In this document: in pieces, positions 26,201 through 35,111 of the stretch | How positions within the stretch are numbered: position 1 is the first letter of the stretch | How the letters are laid out: each line of letters begins with the position of its first letter | Source: Flavobacterium ginsenosidimutans | GTDB lineage: Bacteria; Bacteroidota; Bacteroidia; Flavobacteriales; Flavobacteriaceae | Direction: 5' to 3' | DNA length: 64,000 nucleotides | Assembly (NCBI RefSeq): GCF_003254625.1 | Contig: NZ_QJRJ01000076.1 | Location: 62,001-126,000, forward strand | Program-made: the position numbers and the translations under genes | Notes under the pieces: generated by a model | What the model was told of the DNA's origin: nothing | Database searches by the model: none | Seen by the model: only the letters and a program-made list of their open reading frames with translations

Positions 26201-28357
26201 ATTTGCTGTTGCCCATCCATTATTTCCTTCGTTACAAGAAACATTTCCTGAGTCAAATATCAAGTCTAATTTTACAGGTTCTAAAATTTCTTTTGTCGTT
26301 AGAGTTGCTGTTACTAAATCTGTAGTATTATAAGTTCCTTTTACAATTCCGTTAGCATCTATAATATTTACAGCGTAATTCCCTTTTGAAAGATTTTGAG
26401 CTATTTTAGTAGTCTGATCATTCAAAACATCCCAAACATTTGTTACAATATTATATTTTGACCAAACGTATTGATAGGGAGCCGTTCCTCCCGTAACATT
26501 TGCAGTTAAAGCCCCGTCTGAAAATTTTTCTGATTCTGTGTCTAAATTTTCTGTGTTGCAAGAAATAACTTGTGTTTCTGTTAAGGTTATTTCAATAGGC
26601 TCAGGCTGAGTTAAAATTTGGGAAGATTCGATAATAGAACAGCCAACCTTATTAACTGCTTGATTGTAATTTTTATCTGTTACTGTCAATTTATATTCTC
26701 CTGCAGGAGCATCCTCTAACGAAATAGTATACGTTTTATCTGCTGTATTATATTGGGCTGTAATTCCAAATTCTTCGCCAGTAGTTTTAACCCATTTATA
26801 ATCATACGATTTATCATCTTTTATTGTCCCTCCAGTAATCGCTGCAGTGATTTTACCATTAAAAGCTCCATTAAAAGTTGGGTCTTGTTTGTAAGTATAA
26901 TTTACCATTAGTGGAGCTGAAGGCTCAGTTATTGTTGTTTCAATAACTTTTTCTTCTCCCAGTTCTACTTTTCCTTCAACTAACCTTTGAACTCTAGCTA
27001 TACATCCATTCATGTCTTTTACTTTTATCTTGTAAGTTCCAGAACTTAAGCCAGTAATGGTATAAGGTTTATTATTAGGAAAAGCTATCCAGCTGGCTCC
27101 GTTGTCTAACGAATAATAATCATTTCCTAAAGTTTTACGTGTTCCTCCCGTTGGAGTTATTGTTATAATACCATCTTGAGATCCATAACAATTTACATTA
27201 CTTATATTTAACGTGAAATCTAATGGTGAAGGAGGTGCTATTTCAAAATCTTTTTGGTGTTCGGGGTCCATCACATATGTATTAGCCCCTGTTTTATTTG
27301 GTTCTTTATACCAACCCAATAATTTTATTCTATATTTCCCCTTTGGAAAATTATAAGGAATTTCATACTTTAAATTATCTTCTATAAAAATAGTTTCTCC
27401 ATCTTGAGTAGAGTAAATTACTTCTATGATATTTCCTGCATCATCTAACTCAGAAATTGAGCATGTCAATGTTTCTCCTGCTACCAATTTTGAATTAAAT
27501 TTTATTATAGCCCTTCCGTCATTTGTATCAAAACATTTGGTATCTTGAGCATCAACAGAGTCAATGGTTGGTGCTGATTTCGCATATAATAATTCTACTG
27601 TAGTCCCGTAAGTGTTAGCTCTCAAAGTAATTTTTTTTCCTACAGCCTCAACGGGTAAAAAGTCTTCACAATTTACATTTAATGAATTTACTCCTTGATA
27701 CTCAAAAGGCAAACTTCTCCAAACATCAACCCAGCGCCATGACACCCCTACTCTTTTATATTCCTGTTCTCCCTCAATATGATACATCCATTGAAAATAT
27801 TCGCTCGAAACACCATCCATTTTGGGTATAACTATAGAACTTTTTGTACCGATAATGTTATTATTCGAATCTGGGTTTGAAAGATTAATTACAGGTATTG
27901 ATGTTACCGTGACCTCACCTGGGATTTGCCTGTTCCCATTTTCAATATTTTGAAATTCTGTGAAATTATAGATTCTTGTAAAATTTCTTGAAACAACTAA
28001 GTAACCATTATTATAATAAGAACTACAAGCTGAATTCCCTTTTCTATTTACCGTTCCAAAATGCAGTTTAACAATTGGATCATTCTCATAATAAATAATA
28101 TTATCATAATTAATGGATTGATTCATAAAACTCTGAGAATTACTTTGATAAGTACCAAAATGATTTTGTATTCGAGAATTAATTTCAAATTCTGAAGAAA
28201 TCCATTGCAATCCTCTAAAAGTCCCACAACTTCCTGAGCCTGCGCCTCCAACTTCTCCGATAATTGACAATTTATAATGAGCCTCACCTTCTAAATTAAT
28301 TTGCCCAAAACCAAATCCCGAAATCAATAAAAAAACTAATAAGTAAATCTTCTTCAT
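23213..28357 (-). CDS. SprB-repeat surface protein with T9SS type A sorting domain
   Basis: From ATG 28357 the product is 1,714 aa with signal peptide (MKKIYLLVFLLISGFGFGQ). A TTG at 28372 is in frame but unneeded. Residues about 30-260 are unique. About eleven SprB-like repeats follow, with signatures such as 'SCNEGNNGWATANVTGGTA' and 'CYGSQDGIITITPTGGT'. They are organised as a larger repeating unit of about 306 residues (DNA offset 918 nt between 24761 and 25679). A PKD/Ig-like domain ('DLGKDRTLCNDQVLELDA') precedes a T9SS type A C-terminal domain ('TPNPSNGNFKALINLE' to 'MYLLVLETEQQTLVKKIII'). SprB-type proteins are cell-surface adhesins exported by T9SS. It starts 4 nt after the FnIII gene stop and ends 2 nt before the toxin start. 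Confidence 0.9.
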   Translation of the reverse strand: MKKIYLLVFLLISGFGFGQINLEGEAHYKLSIIGEVGGAGSGSCGTFRGLQWISSEFEINSRIQNHFGTYQSNSQSFMNQSINYDNIIYYENDPIVKLHFGTVNRKGNSACSSYYNNGYLVVSRNFTRIYNFTEFQNIENGNRQIPGEVTVTSIPVINLSNPDSNNNIIGTKSSIVIPKMDGVSSEYFQWMYHIEGEQEYKRVGVSWRWVDVWRSLPFEYQGVNSLNVNCEDFLPVEAVGKKITLRANTYGTTVELLYAKSAPTIDSVDAQDTKCFDTNDGRAIIKFNSKLVAGETLTCSISELDDAGNIIEVIYSTQDGETIFIEDNLKYEIPYNFPKGKYRIKLLGWYKEPNKTGANTYVMDPEHQKDFEIAPPSPLDFTLNISNVNCYGSQDGIITITPTGGTRKTLGNDYYSLDNGASWIAFPNNKPYTITGLSSGTYKIKVKDMNGCIARVQRLVEGKVELGEEKVIETTITEPSAPLMVNYTYKQDPTFNGAFNGKITAAITGGTIKDDKSYDYKWVKTTGEEFGITAQYNTADKTYTISLEDAPAGEYKLTVTDKNYNQAVNKVGCSIIESSQILTQPEPIEITLTETQVISCNTENLDTESEKFSDGALTANVTGGTAPYQYVWSKYNIVTNVWDVLNDQTTKIAQNLSKGNYAVNIIDANGIVKGTYNTTDLVTATLTTKEILEPVKLDLIFDSGNVSCNEGNNGWATANVTGGTAPYKYTWYNVNDGIINNNKISQLTAGEYFVEVIDEKGCFVKGSIIITEPQIPVAIEYEEILSPTFSGGTNGRIVAKITGGTPNIDQSYEYEWKNAKGEIQIPTTEIIDGIYTIRLDNIPADDYFLTIKDKNYNEVTNQIINCSVLKSEVKLTEPDPLRVVFEIVRTISCNTDNEFGDDTDINPKDDQRDESQDGILTAHVTGGTPLAASANKGLSYYFYWKKQQADGSWMALPNITGETASNLSHGNYALNVKDRNGIVLGNYVNNKLVQEIDATQLMQEPPKLAVTITKGDVFCNGGNDGWATANVVGGTPPYDYKWSNDVETDKNTVLKAGEYWVFITDAKGCTTQESVTIIEPSAPLSIKYTEVLNPSFYKATNGKIVVEVTGGTISANNSYWYEWKNSKGIIQIATASFNNDIYTISLNGLSDETYTLNVHDANYDAATNKSSCNISNSIITLEEPDPLEVTFEIVRTISCNVNNEFGNETDINPQDNQRDESQDGILTAHVKGGIQLPSDKNNGFPYYYTWKKKQNDGSWVIWSDQDETLENISEGTCALNIEDANGVKLGTYTNNILVKETDAVQYIGQPAKLNLTFTKLNASCNKGDDGWAEAHVSGGTAPYTYEWTNGETTSKIENITTNNYFVLVTDAKGCVVQGSIFVGDPKGIFTTETVKNPTCYNGNDGSIHLNVTGGNLPYTYLWNTGATTKDLNNLTAGNYEVTISCPDCCVYKKRFVLKDPNPIIVDLGKDRTLCNDQVLELDATIADQNAQYSWTSTNGFTSNQAKVSVAKAGTYRVKVTSALGCIGEDEIVIKTSQAIISSEFLLSSQAYLDEEVILVNTSDPFGESTKWIVPEGVKTVEQKEKYITLKFNDIGTYTIGLQQTQGECFAVYNKNITVEQRSTFPNASSASKFIIDFIVTPNPSNGNFKALINLENNSAVNLRLFSTTGEFTMQKKDSGRKNYEVDFNTSLQSGMYLLVLETEQQTLVKKIIIY

Positions 28358-28361
28358 AATC

Positions 28362-30425
28362 TTAATAGACAACAGTTAAAACTTCTTCTTTTACGGGGTT
28401 GTTACTCTGCAAGCTTGGAATCAAGTGATACTCGTATTCCATATTTATTTTCAAATTTTTATCTTCTATAGTAAACACATCTCCATTTAATTCTTTCCAT
28501 AGAGTTGGCTTAGTTCCTTTTATATTTTTATAAATACTCAAACTCATTACCTTGCCTTTATTTTTGTTATAATCCCACATAAGGACTATTTTTTTGTTTT
28601 CTCTATCAGGCAGCCCTTGTAAAAAAGAAATTACTTTAATTGGCGTAAAATCTAAAACCTGTACTGTAATAGTAGAATGATCTAATGATGACCAATTATT
28701 ACTTTTATCCCTTGCCAGAATAGCATATTGATACGTTTTCTTATTTTCTACTCTGTCATCTGTAAATTCCTGAATTGTATCGTTTATCTGTTTTATCTCC
28801 TGCCATTTTTCTTGCCCTTTTTCTCTTCGTCTTAAACTATATCCTGCGACGTCTTCACTGTAACTACGAATCCACTTTAAGTAAACTTTTCCATCTTTGC
28901 TATCATAATCTTTAAAAATGGGTGATGCAGGCGGAATTTTATCCGGTTTATCTAAAACCAAAATATCTGAAGGTTCTGAAATATTAAAGCGCATATCTTC
29001 GGCAGCAATTCTATAATACACTTTGCTGTTAGTCATTTTTAGACTTACGCTATCCTTATATGTATTGCCCACATAAGATTTATGATAAATATCTACAAAC
29101 TCTTCTCCTGCTGTATTTGCTTTTAAAATTCGATATCCACGTAAATCTTTTTCCTGATTTGGTTTCCATTTCAATCGTACCGTTCCAAGACTATCAATTA
29201 CACCCTCTAGTCCAATTGGTTTAGAAGGCGGTATCGAATCTACTGGCTGCACCAACATACTTTGTGAGGTTAACCTCTGATTATTTTTACCTACAACTGA
29301 TATTGTAAAATAATTGGATGGAAATAAATTTTCCTTATAGTTTAGTTTTCTCTCTGATGGAGGGATAATTTTTGAAACTACTTTATAAGGTCCTTTATCA
29401 TTATCTGCCAAATTGATTTCGTAACCTTGAATAAAACTTTCTGATGCTACAGGATACTCCCATTCTAAACTAACTTCATTTGAATTAATAATGTTATAGT
29501 CAATCAATCTTGCCGAAGTAACAACGGCATCCACGCCTTTTGCTGTAATAGGTTTTGTTACTTCACCTTTTTCTCCAAACGAGGTAATACCGTATAATCT
29601 ATAATGATATATTTTATCGTTGACACTTAGTGTATCTACATAATACATCGTTTTTGACGGATGATCTTCCTTATCATTTAAATTGACAAGAGCTGTATTT
29701 GATATTGGCGCGTAATTTATTCCGTCAGAAGATTTCTCGACCATAAAAGAGGTATAAATTCTTTTGAAGGTTTCATAATCCCAGGAAAGCATTACTTTTT
29801 TATCATCGGGAATTGCAATAAAATCTGTTGGCGCTGGCAATACACTATAATCCTTTAAACCAATTACATATGATGATTCTTTTACTTTTGGAGTTTCAAA
29901 AACATTAACTTGATAAGCGTATACTTCGTTCTTTTTTACATTGGTATCTACAAATCCCCAGCCTGCTTTTACAGCACCTTCAAAACTCATATCTGCAGCA
30001 TATAATGCAAAAGTGTAACGCTGATCAAGTTCATCGGCCATATTGACAATTCTAGACAAATCACCTTCTTTTGCTGCGGTTACTTCAAAGCTTTCTCCAT
30101 ATATCGATTGCGCTATGATAGCAACGTTATTATCCTTTTGTACTAAATCCAGCCAAGAATCCAAAGGTTGCGGCAGTAATGGCTTTGGGGTTAGTACTAT
30201 TTTTTCAGGATTAGATAAAATAATTCCATCCCGCAATACAGTAGTTCGGGTAATTATAAATCCTTTTTTATTTGCTTTCTGCCATTCAATTGGGGAATTT
30301 ATTGCCCAGCGGATTAAAATTTTATCTTTTTGAGCGCGCGCATTGACCATGACTGTTGGACGCTTAGTTTGAGAGTATGATACCGATATAAATAAGAATA
30401 AAAAAAGAAATATTTTTTTTGCCAT
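28362..30425 (-). CDS. exported protein with several FnIII domains
   Basis: From ATG 30425 the product is 687 aa with signal peptide MAKKIFLFLFLFISVSYSQ; a TTG at 30428 is an alternative start. It carries repeated fibronectin type III folds, recognisable by 'KVMLSWDYETFKRIYTSF', 'VSLEWEYPVASESFIQGYE', 'VRLKWKPNQEKDLRGYRIL', 'VYLKWIRSYSEDVAGYSLR' and 'IVLMWDYNKNKGKVMSLSI'. The N-terminal domain (about 20-190) contains 'ITRTTVLRDGIIL'. There is no T9SS domain at the C-terminus. It is the first gene of the block and is separated from the lipoprotein gene before it by a strong terminator. A structural or recognition role on the surface is likely; no enzyme motif is visible. Confidence 0.82.
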   Translation of the reverse strand: MAKKIFLFLFLFISVSYSQTKRPTVMVNARAQKDKILIRWAINSPIEWQKANKKGFIITRTTVLRDGIILSNPEKIVLTPKPLLPQPLDSWLDLVQKDNNVAIIAQSIYGESFEVTAAKEGDLSRIVNMADELDQRYTFALYAADMSFEGAVKAGWGFVDTNVKKNEVYAYQVNVFETPKVKESSYVIGLKDYSVLPAPTDFIAIPDDKKVMLSWDYETFKRIYTSFMVEKSSDGINYAPISNTALVNLNDKEDHPSKTMYYVDTLSVNDKIYHYRLYGITSFGEKGEVTKPITAKGVDAVVTSARLIDYNIINSNEVSLEWEYPVASESFIQGYEINLADNDKGPYKVVSKIIPPSERKLNYKENLFPSNYFTISVVGKNNQRLTSQSMLVQPVDSIPPSKPIGLEGVIDSLGTVRLKWKPNQEKDLRGYRILKANTAGEEFVDIYHKSYVGNTYKDSVSLKMTNSKVYYRIAAEDMRFNISEPSDILVLDKPDKIPPASPIFKDYDSKDGKVYLKWIRSYSEDVAGYSLRRREKGQEKWQEIKQINDTIQEFTDDRVENKKTYQYAILARDKSNNWSSLDHSTITVQVLDFTPIKVISFLQGLPDRENKKIVLMWDYNKNKGKVMSLSIYKNIKGTKPTLWKELNGDVFTIEDKNLKINMEYEYHLIPSLQSNNPVKEEVLTVVY

Positions 30426-30453
30426 CAAGATGTAATTATTTTAATAATAAAAA

Positions 30454-30490
30454 AAGCAAATACTTCAACCTGTTAATGAAGTATTTGCTT
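30454..30490 (-). terminator. strong terminator before the surface-protein block
   Basis: Perfect 14-bp stem, AAGCAAATACTTCA (30454-30467) with TGAAGTATTTGCTT (30477-30490) and a 9-nt loop. On the minus strand a T7 run follows. It ends the lipoprotein gene at 30507-31271 and insulates the downstream operon, whose promoter must then overlap or lie inside the hairpin region. Confidence 0.9.
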
Positions 30491-30506
30491 TGTTTTAATC
30501 AAAATT

Positions 30507-31271
30507 TTAATAAAAGTATTGTGTGATCTCTGTTGATCCGCCACCAAAGGTTACAGATTCTTCGGTTGGATAATTATCTGCATTATATTTGTAAGTAAAG
30601 GTTGCTACATAAATATTAACGTTTGTTCCCGATCCTGCAGTGTGAATTATTTTAATAACATTGTTTACAGTACTACTCGGCTCTTCAATATCTAATAACA
30701 AATTAAGTCCCGTAATATTTTTCCTTGGAGCATTGTTAGCATCATACTCATAAGTTAGAACATGTTCCATTCCATCTGAATACTCATTTTTTACTAGATT
30801 CGCATTCTTGAATGTTAGTTTTCCAATTGTCTTACTTCCTTCTTGTACTGCAGTACTGGAATTTATTCTAATTTTTTCATAAGAAACGGTTCCATCAGAA
30901 TTATGAACAAATTCTATTTTATTATAATTTGGTGCTCCAGTTTCTTTTGTTGTCGAAGTTGTAAGCTTACCATTTGTATAACTATAATCAGTCAGAATAT
31001 CTAATTCACCATTTTCATCAATTTCTTCCATTTTTGTAATTAAGTCTCCTGTATAGCTATATTTTGTCAGGTAACCGTATTCATCAGTAATACTTACAAT
31101 TTTATTTCCATTATATTTAATTTCTTCCGAATAAGTACTACCGTCACTTTCGGTTATAGTTGTCTTTTTAACTAAAATTGAAGAGGTTGAATCAGATGAA
31201 TCATTATCATCTTTTGAACAAGATGTAAACACAAATGCAATTGCACCTAATAAACATAAAAATTTTTTCAT
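30507..31271 (-). CDS. lipoprotein with YD/RHS-like short repeats
   Basis: From ATG 31271 the product is 254 aa; the lipobox is FTSC, Cys17. The upstream ATG at 31310 would put 13 extra residues before the signal and is rejected. The mature part repeats a 'Y-x-G-x-K-hh-x' strand motif typical of YD/RHS-like or DUF4595-type lipoproteins: 'EEIKYNGNKIVSITDEYG', 'KYSYTGDLITKMEEIDENG', 'DYSYTNGKLTTS', 'LTYEYDANNAPRKN', 'TFTYKYNADNYPTEE'. Such proteins probably fold as a beta-rich shell on the outer membrane; function unknown. It ends at its own terminator and is not part of the large block downstream. Confidence 0.78.
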   Translation of the reverse strand: MKKFLCLLGAIAFVFTSCSKDDNDSSDSTSSILVKKTTITESDGSTYSEEIKYNGNKIVSITDEYGYLTKYSYTGDLITKMEEIDENGELDILTDYSYTNGKLTTSTTKETGAPNYNKIEFVHNSDGTVSYEKIRINSSTAVQEGSKTIGKLTFKNANLVKNEYSDGMEHVLTYEYDANNAPRKNITGLNLLLDIEEPSSTVNNVIKIIHTAGSGTNVNIYVATFTYKYNADNYPTEESVTFGGGSTEITQYFY

Positions 31272-31396
31272 GGTTTTTGATTTTAAATTAATAGCTAATC
31301 TAAAGATCAAAATAGGAGTAAAGCTCCACTAGAAGCCTAAATTATAACAGAATAAGACTTATCAAAAAAATGTTAAAAAAAATAATCTAAAAATAA

Positions 31397-31428
31397 AAAA
31401 ACGCTAAGAACCAAATCTTAGCGTTTTT
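31397..31428 (-). terminator. terminator of parC
   Basis: AAAAACGCTAAGA (31397-31409) pairs with TCTTAGCGTTTTT (31416-31428) around a 6-nt loop, 13 bp. It lies 8 nt after the parC stop codon, on the minus strand. Confidence 0.9.
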
Positions 31429-31435
31429 CATTTTT

Positions 31436-34156
31436 CTATTCTAAAACTAAACCAATCTGGCCGTCGTCATCTAATTCAGTTTCGACTGGATCGTCTTCTG
31501 GAATTTCTGTTTTTTCTGGAATCTCTTCAACTGGTTCTTCATAAGGAAGAGGTTCTAATAAATTCACCTGTCTTAATTTGTCCGTTGTCAATTGATTTCC
31601 TAAAGCTTTGAAACCTTTTACGGCTATAAAGTCTTCTACATCTATATGCAAATCGTCTTTTTGAACTCCTTTTACTTTCGCAAAAACCAATTGTGCTACT
31701 GGACGATAATCTGTCGAAACAATTTCTAACTGCGAATTCGGATGATCGGTAATAAAACTTTCTTCTTTTCCTTCATTTTCTACAAGGAAACGCTTTAAGA
31801 AGTAACGCTCTTTTTCTCCATCATAATAAATCGCAGAAATCGGTTTTTTAGGTTTCCATTTTTCCAGAACGATCATGTCTTCATCGAAATGAGTCGATAA
31901 TTCAGGAATAATTACTTTCAATTTCCCTGATTGATTAATTACTAAGATTTTGTCTGTCGGTTTAAATTCTCCTAACAGTTCTCCTCTGGCGTCAACATTT
32001 AAACGTTTTACGGTATCATCAAACCAAACTTTTCTTGGCAGTAATGTCGAAATTCCTTTTTCTTTTAATTCGATTTTCTTGATTGGATATTTGGTCACTA
32101 AATTCCCTTTAGAACCACGTCCTTTAATGGCTAAATTAGCAAAATCAATATCGAATTTCAGTTTCTTAATCGTTCCAACTTGACGTAATAAAATAGTCAC
32201 AACCTCAGCTTCTCCATTTGGATTGTGTGAAAAATAAACTACTTGCGAACCATTTGTTCCATTAGTCAAATCGTAAGCTTTATCACGAGTTACTCCCGTA
32301 ACATTAAAACGTTTTATATAAGACGGACCTGATTTTCCATCACGATACATCATATTATAAATGGTACGTTTATCGTTTTTATCAAAAACTGCGGCATGTA
32401 TAATGTCTTTTCCAATAAAAGTTTTGGCATCTACTTTTGTGATCATCAATGTTCCGTCTCGTAAAAACACGATAACATCATCAATATCAGAACAATCACC
32501 TACATATTCATCTTTCTTTAAACTCGTTCCTACGAAACCTTCTTCTCGGTTTACGTAAAGTTTTGTGTTACGTAAAACTACTTTTGTCGCTTCTACGTTG
32601 TCAAAAACACGAAGTTCTGTCTGACGCTCACGCCCTTTTCCGTATTTTTCTTTTAATTTGGTAAAGTAAGCAATTGCAAAATCTGTTAAATGTTCCAGAT
32701 TATGCTCTACTTCTTTCATTTCGTCTTCTAACTTAGCAATTAAATCATCCGCTTTATCAGAGTCGAAACGTGTAATACGAATCATCGGAATTTGAGTTAA
32801 TCGCTGTAAATCATCATCATTAATTTCTCTAACGAATGATTTCTTGAAAGGCTCAAAACGATCGTATAAATATTTATAAAGTGATTCTCTATCTCCGTAT
32901 AATTTAAAGTCAATATACATTTCTTCACGAATGAAGATTTTCTCCAAAGTAGAAAAGTGCCACTTATTTTTTAATTCTTCTAGCTGAATTTCTAATTCCT
33001 GACGAAGTAAATCAACAGTTCTATGTGTTGAAATTTTCAACATTTCAGAAACCCCAATAAATAAAGGTTTATTATCTTCAATAACACATCCTAAAGGTGC
33101 AACTGAAGTTTCGCAGGCTGTAAAAGCAAACAAAGCATCAATCGTTTTGTCCGGTGAAACGCCTGGAAAAAGATGAATTAAAATTTCAACATCGGCAGCG
33201 GTATTGTCTTCAATTTTCTTGATTTTGATTTTACCTTTTTCATTGGCTTTCAAAATACTATCAATTAAACTCGATGTATTGGTCGAAAACGGAATCTGTG
33301 TAATCACCAATGTATTTTTGTCTAATTGCGAAATTTTAGCTCGCACACGCACACGTCCACCACGCATACCGTCGTTATAATTTGAAACGTCAGCAATACC
33401 TGCGGTCATGAAATCAGGATAAAGCGTAAACGGTTTTCCTTTTAAAATCTTGATCGAAGCGTCAATTAATTCGTTGAAGTTATGCGGTAAAACTTTCGTT
33501 GATAAACCAACTGCGATACCTTCAGCCCCCTGTGCTAAAAGCAATGGAAATTTTACAGGAAGATTGTTTGGTTCTGCACGACGTCCATCATACGAAACTC
33601 CCCAATCTGTAATTTTTGGAGAATACAAAACCTCCAAAGCAAATTTTGATAAACGTGCCTCAATGTAACGCGAAGCTGCCGCTCCATCGCCCGTTAAAAT
33701 ATTACCCCAGTTTCCTTGGCAGTCAATCAATAAATCTTTTTGACCAATTTGTACCATGGCATCACCAATACTCGCATCTCCGTGTGGGTGATACTGCATG
33801 GTGTGACCTACAACATTAGCAACTTTATTATAACGACCATCATCTAGCTCTTTTAAAGAGTGCATAATACGACGTTGAACAGGTTTGAATCCGTCCTCGA
33901 TAGCAGGAACTGCACGTTCTAGAATTACATACGAAGCATAATCCAAAAACCAGTCTTTGTACATTCCCGTTACTTTGGTAATAACGTCTTCTCCTTCTTC
34001 TTCCTGATTTTCGTAAAAATGCTGTCCTTCAAAGTGTTTAGCATCTACGCTGATAATATCCTCGTCATCTCCATCCTGATTATCATCCATCAGGTTTTCA
34101 TCTTGATTATTCTCGTCGTCGTTTGGAATTATGTTATCCTCTTCTTCGTCTTTCAT
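31436..34156 (-). CDS. parC: DNA topoisomerase IV subunit A
   Basis: A 906-aa subunit that breaks and rejoins DNA to unlink daughter chromosomes. An acidic, poorly ordered N-terminal extension (about residues 1-60) is followed by the breakage-reunion domain: 'YASYVILERAVPAIEDGFKP', 'YHPHGDASIGDAMV', and the active-site tyrosine Y164 in 'AAASRYIEARLSK'. A helical tower, coiled coil and a degenerate C-terminal beta-pinwheel ('IKGRGSKGNLVTKYPIKKI', 'DARGELLGEFKPTDKIL') follow, and the tail is acidic. The extended tail and pinwheel lacking a GyrA box fit ParC better than GyrA, as does the neighbouring parE. The gene is normally next to parE; here a two-gene AAA/DUF4435 module separates them. It starts 45 nt after that module. 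Confidence 0.92.
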   Translation of the reverse strand: MKDEEEDNIIPNDDENNQDENLMDDNQDGDDEDIISVDAKHFEGQHFYENQEEEGEDVITKVTGMYKDWFLDYASYVILERAVPAIEDGFKPVQRRIMHSLKELDDGRYNKVANVVGHTMQYHPHGDASIGDAMVQIGQKDLLIDCQGNWGNILTGDGAAASRYIEARLSKFALEVLYSPKITDWGVSYDGRRAEPNNLPVKFPLLLAQGAEGIAVGLSTKVLPHNFNELIDASIKILKGKPFTLYPDFMTAGIADVSNYNDGMRGGRVRVRAKISQLDKNTLVITQIPFSTNTSSLIDSILKANEKGKIKIKKIEDNTAADVEILIHLFPGVSPDKTIDALFAFTACETSVAPLGCVIEDNKPLFIGVSEMLKISTHRTVDLLRQELEIQLEELKNKWHFSTLEKIFIREEMYIDFKLYGDRESLYKYLYDRFEPFKKSFVREINDDDLQRLTQIPMIRITRFDSDKADDLIAKLEDEMKEVEHNLEHLTDFAIAYFTKLKEKYGKGRERQTELRVFDNVEATKVVLRNTKLYVNREEGFVGTSLKKDEYVGDCSDIDDVIVFLRDGTLMITKVDAKTFIGKDIIHAAVFDKNDKRTIYNMMYRDGKSGPSYIKRFNVTGVTRDKAYDLTNGTNGSQVVYFSHNPNGEAEVVTILLRQVGTIKKLKFDIDFANLAIKGRGSKGNLVTKYPIKKIELKEKGISTLLPRKVWFDDTVKRLNVDARGELLGEFKPTDKILVINQSGKLKVIIPELSTHFDEDMIVLEKWKPKKPISAIYYDGEKERYFLKRFLVENEGKEESFITDHPNSQLEIVSTDYRPVAQLVFAKVKGVQKDDLHIDVEDFIAVKGFKALGNQLTTDKLRQVNLLEPLPYEEPVEEIPEKTEIPEDDPVETELDDDGQIGLVLE

Positions 34157-34201
34157 ATATTTTGTTCAGTATAAATACTAAATATTTTAAAATTTAAAAA
34201 T

Positions 34202-35110
34202 TTAGTTAATCACTTTATTGATATAAACATTTAAACAATCTGGAGTTTCTGCATAAGTACTAAAAAGAGCAATAGCTTGTTGATTATTTAATTGGGTTCC
34301 AAAAGAAAATTTTATAGGTTGACCATTTGTTTTGGAATCCGCGAGCATATAATCTATAAATTTGAGTAAAAAATCCATTTCAAATTTGCCTCTAAATGTT
34401 CTTAATGCATCACAATTTTCAAATTCAAGTATTTTTAGGCTCAAAATTTCTTCCTCTACTTCTGGAGCATTTGGAAATTTATCCAATAAATCTTGAAAGG
34501 TATAATTTTGCAATATTTTATCTATTGAGATTTGAATTAATCCTTTCGGAAATTTATCTTCTAATTGAACGCCAGTTTGAATATTTTGCTCATTTCTTAT
34601 TGTTATTAAACATGCATACCACGCGTTAAATAATAAAGTTACATTATGAAATTCTTGCTGTCTTTCTTGATAAAGCTTCAAATATTTCTCATGTAATGCA
34701 TTAGTAGTCTCTGATAAATGAAATTCATTGCTCAAAATTTGTTTAAAAACTTTAAAATCAACAAATAAATTTTCTATAGAATAACATGGTGTTTCATAAA
34801 TAATTGGCTTTTGTACAGGCAATTCTTCATTAAAATCTCTATCTACAAAAAAAGCTTTTTTATAATTATTGTATACTACTTGATTTTTTATAAGATTATG
34901 TACTTCTAAAACTTTTGATCTACCTCCACATTTTATTGGATGAAAATCATCTGTGTATTTTTTTATCCTGGGAACATAATACGGATTATCTTTTCCTTCA
35001 AAAAAACAGAATAAATGATTCGGTAATTTTCCAGTTGAGTCAACAAATTCAGCGTAAGCTACAACCGATCTCATTCGACTTTCTCTTAATTCTTCAACAC
35101 TCAAACTCAT
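34202..35110 (-). CDS. ariB: DUF4435 Toprim-like effector, PARIS AriB-type
   Basis: From ATG 35110 the product is 302 aa. The ATG is one base after the stop of the upstream ATPase gene (TAATATG), indicating translational coupling; the upstream ATG at 35179 would overlap the ATPase gene and is rejected. The DUF4435/Toprim hallmarks are present: a glutamate in 'LFCFFEGKDNPYYV' (E38) and a DxD in 'KKAFFVDRDFN' (D90, D92), then 'TPCYSIENLFVD'. In PARIS systems the ATPase AriA holds AriB until a phage anti-restriction protein triggers release, and AriB then cleaves host tRNA, halting phage growth. The assignment follows from the domain pair and order; other ATPase/DUF4435 pairs exist, so the trigger and target here are inferred. 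Confidence 0.75.
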   Translation of the reverse strand: MSLSVEELRESRMRSVVAYAEFVDSTGKLPNHLFCFFEGKDNPYYVPRIKKYTDDFHPIKCGGRSKVLEVHNLIKNQVVYNNYKKAFFVDRDFNEELPVQKPIIYETPCYSIENLFVDFKVFKQILSNEFHLSETTNALHEKYLKLYQERQQEFHNVTLLFNAWYACLITIRNEQNIQTGVQLEDKFPKGLIQISIDKILQNYTFQDLLDKFPNAPEVEEEILSLKILEFENCDALRTFRGKFEMDFLLKFIDYMLADSKTNGQPIKFSFGTQLNNQQAIALFSTYAETPDCLNVYINKVIN

Positions 35111-35111
35111 A

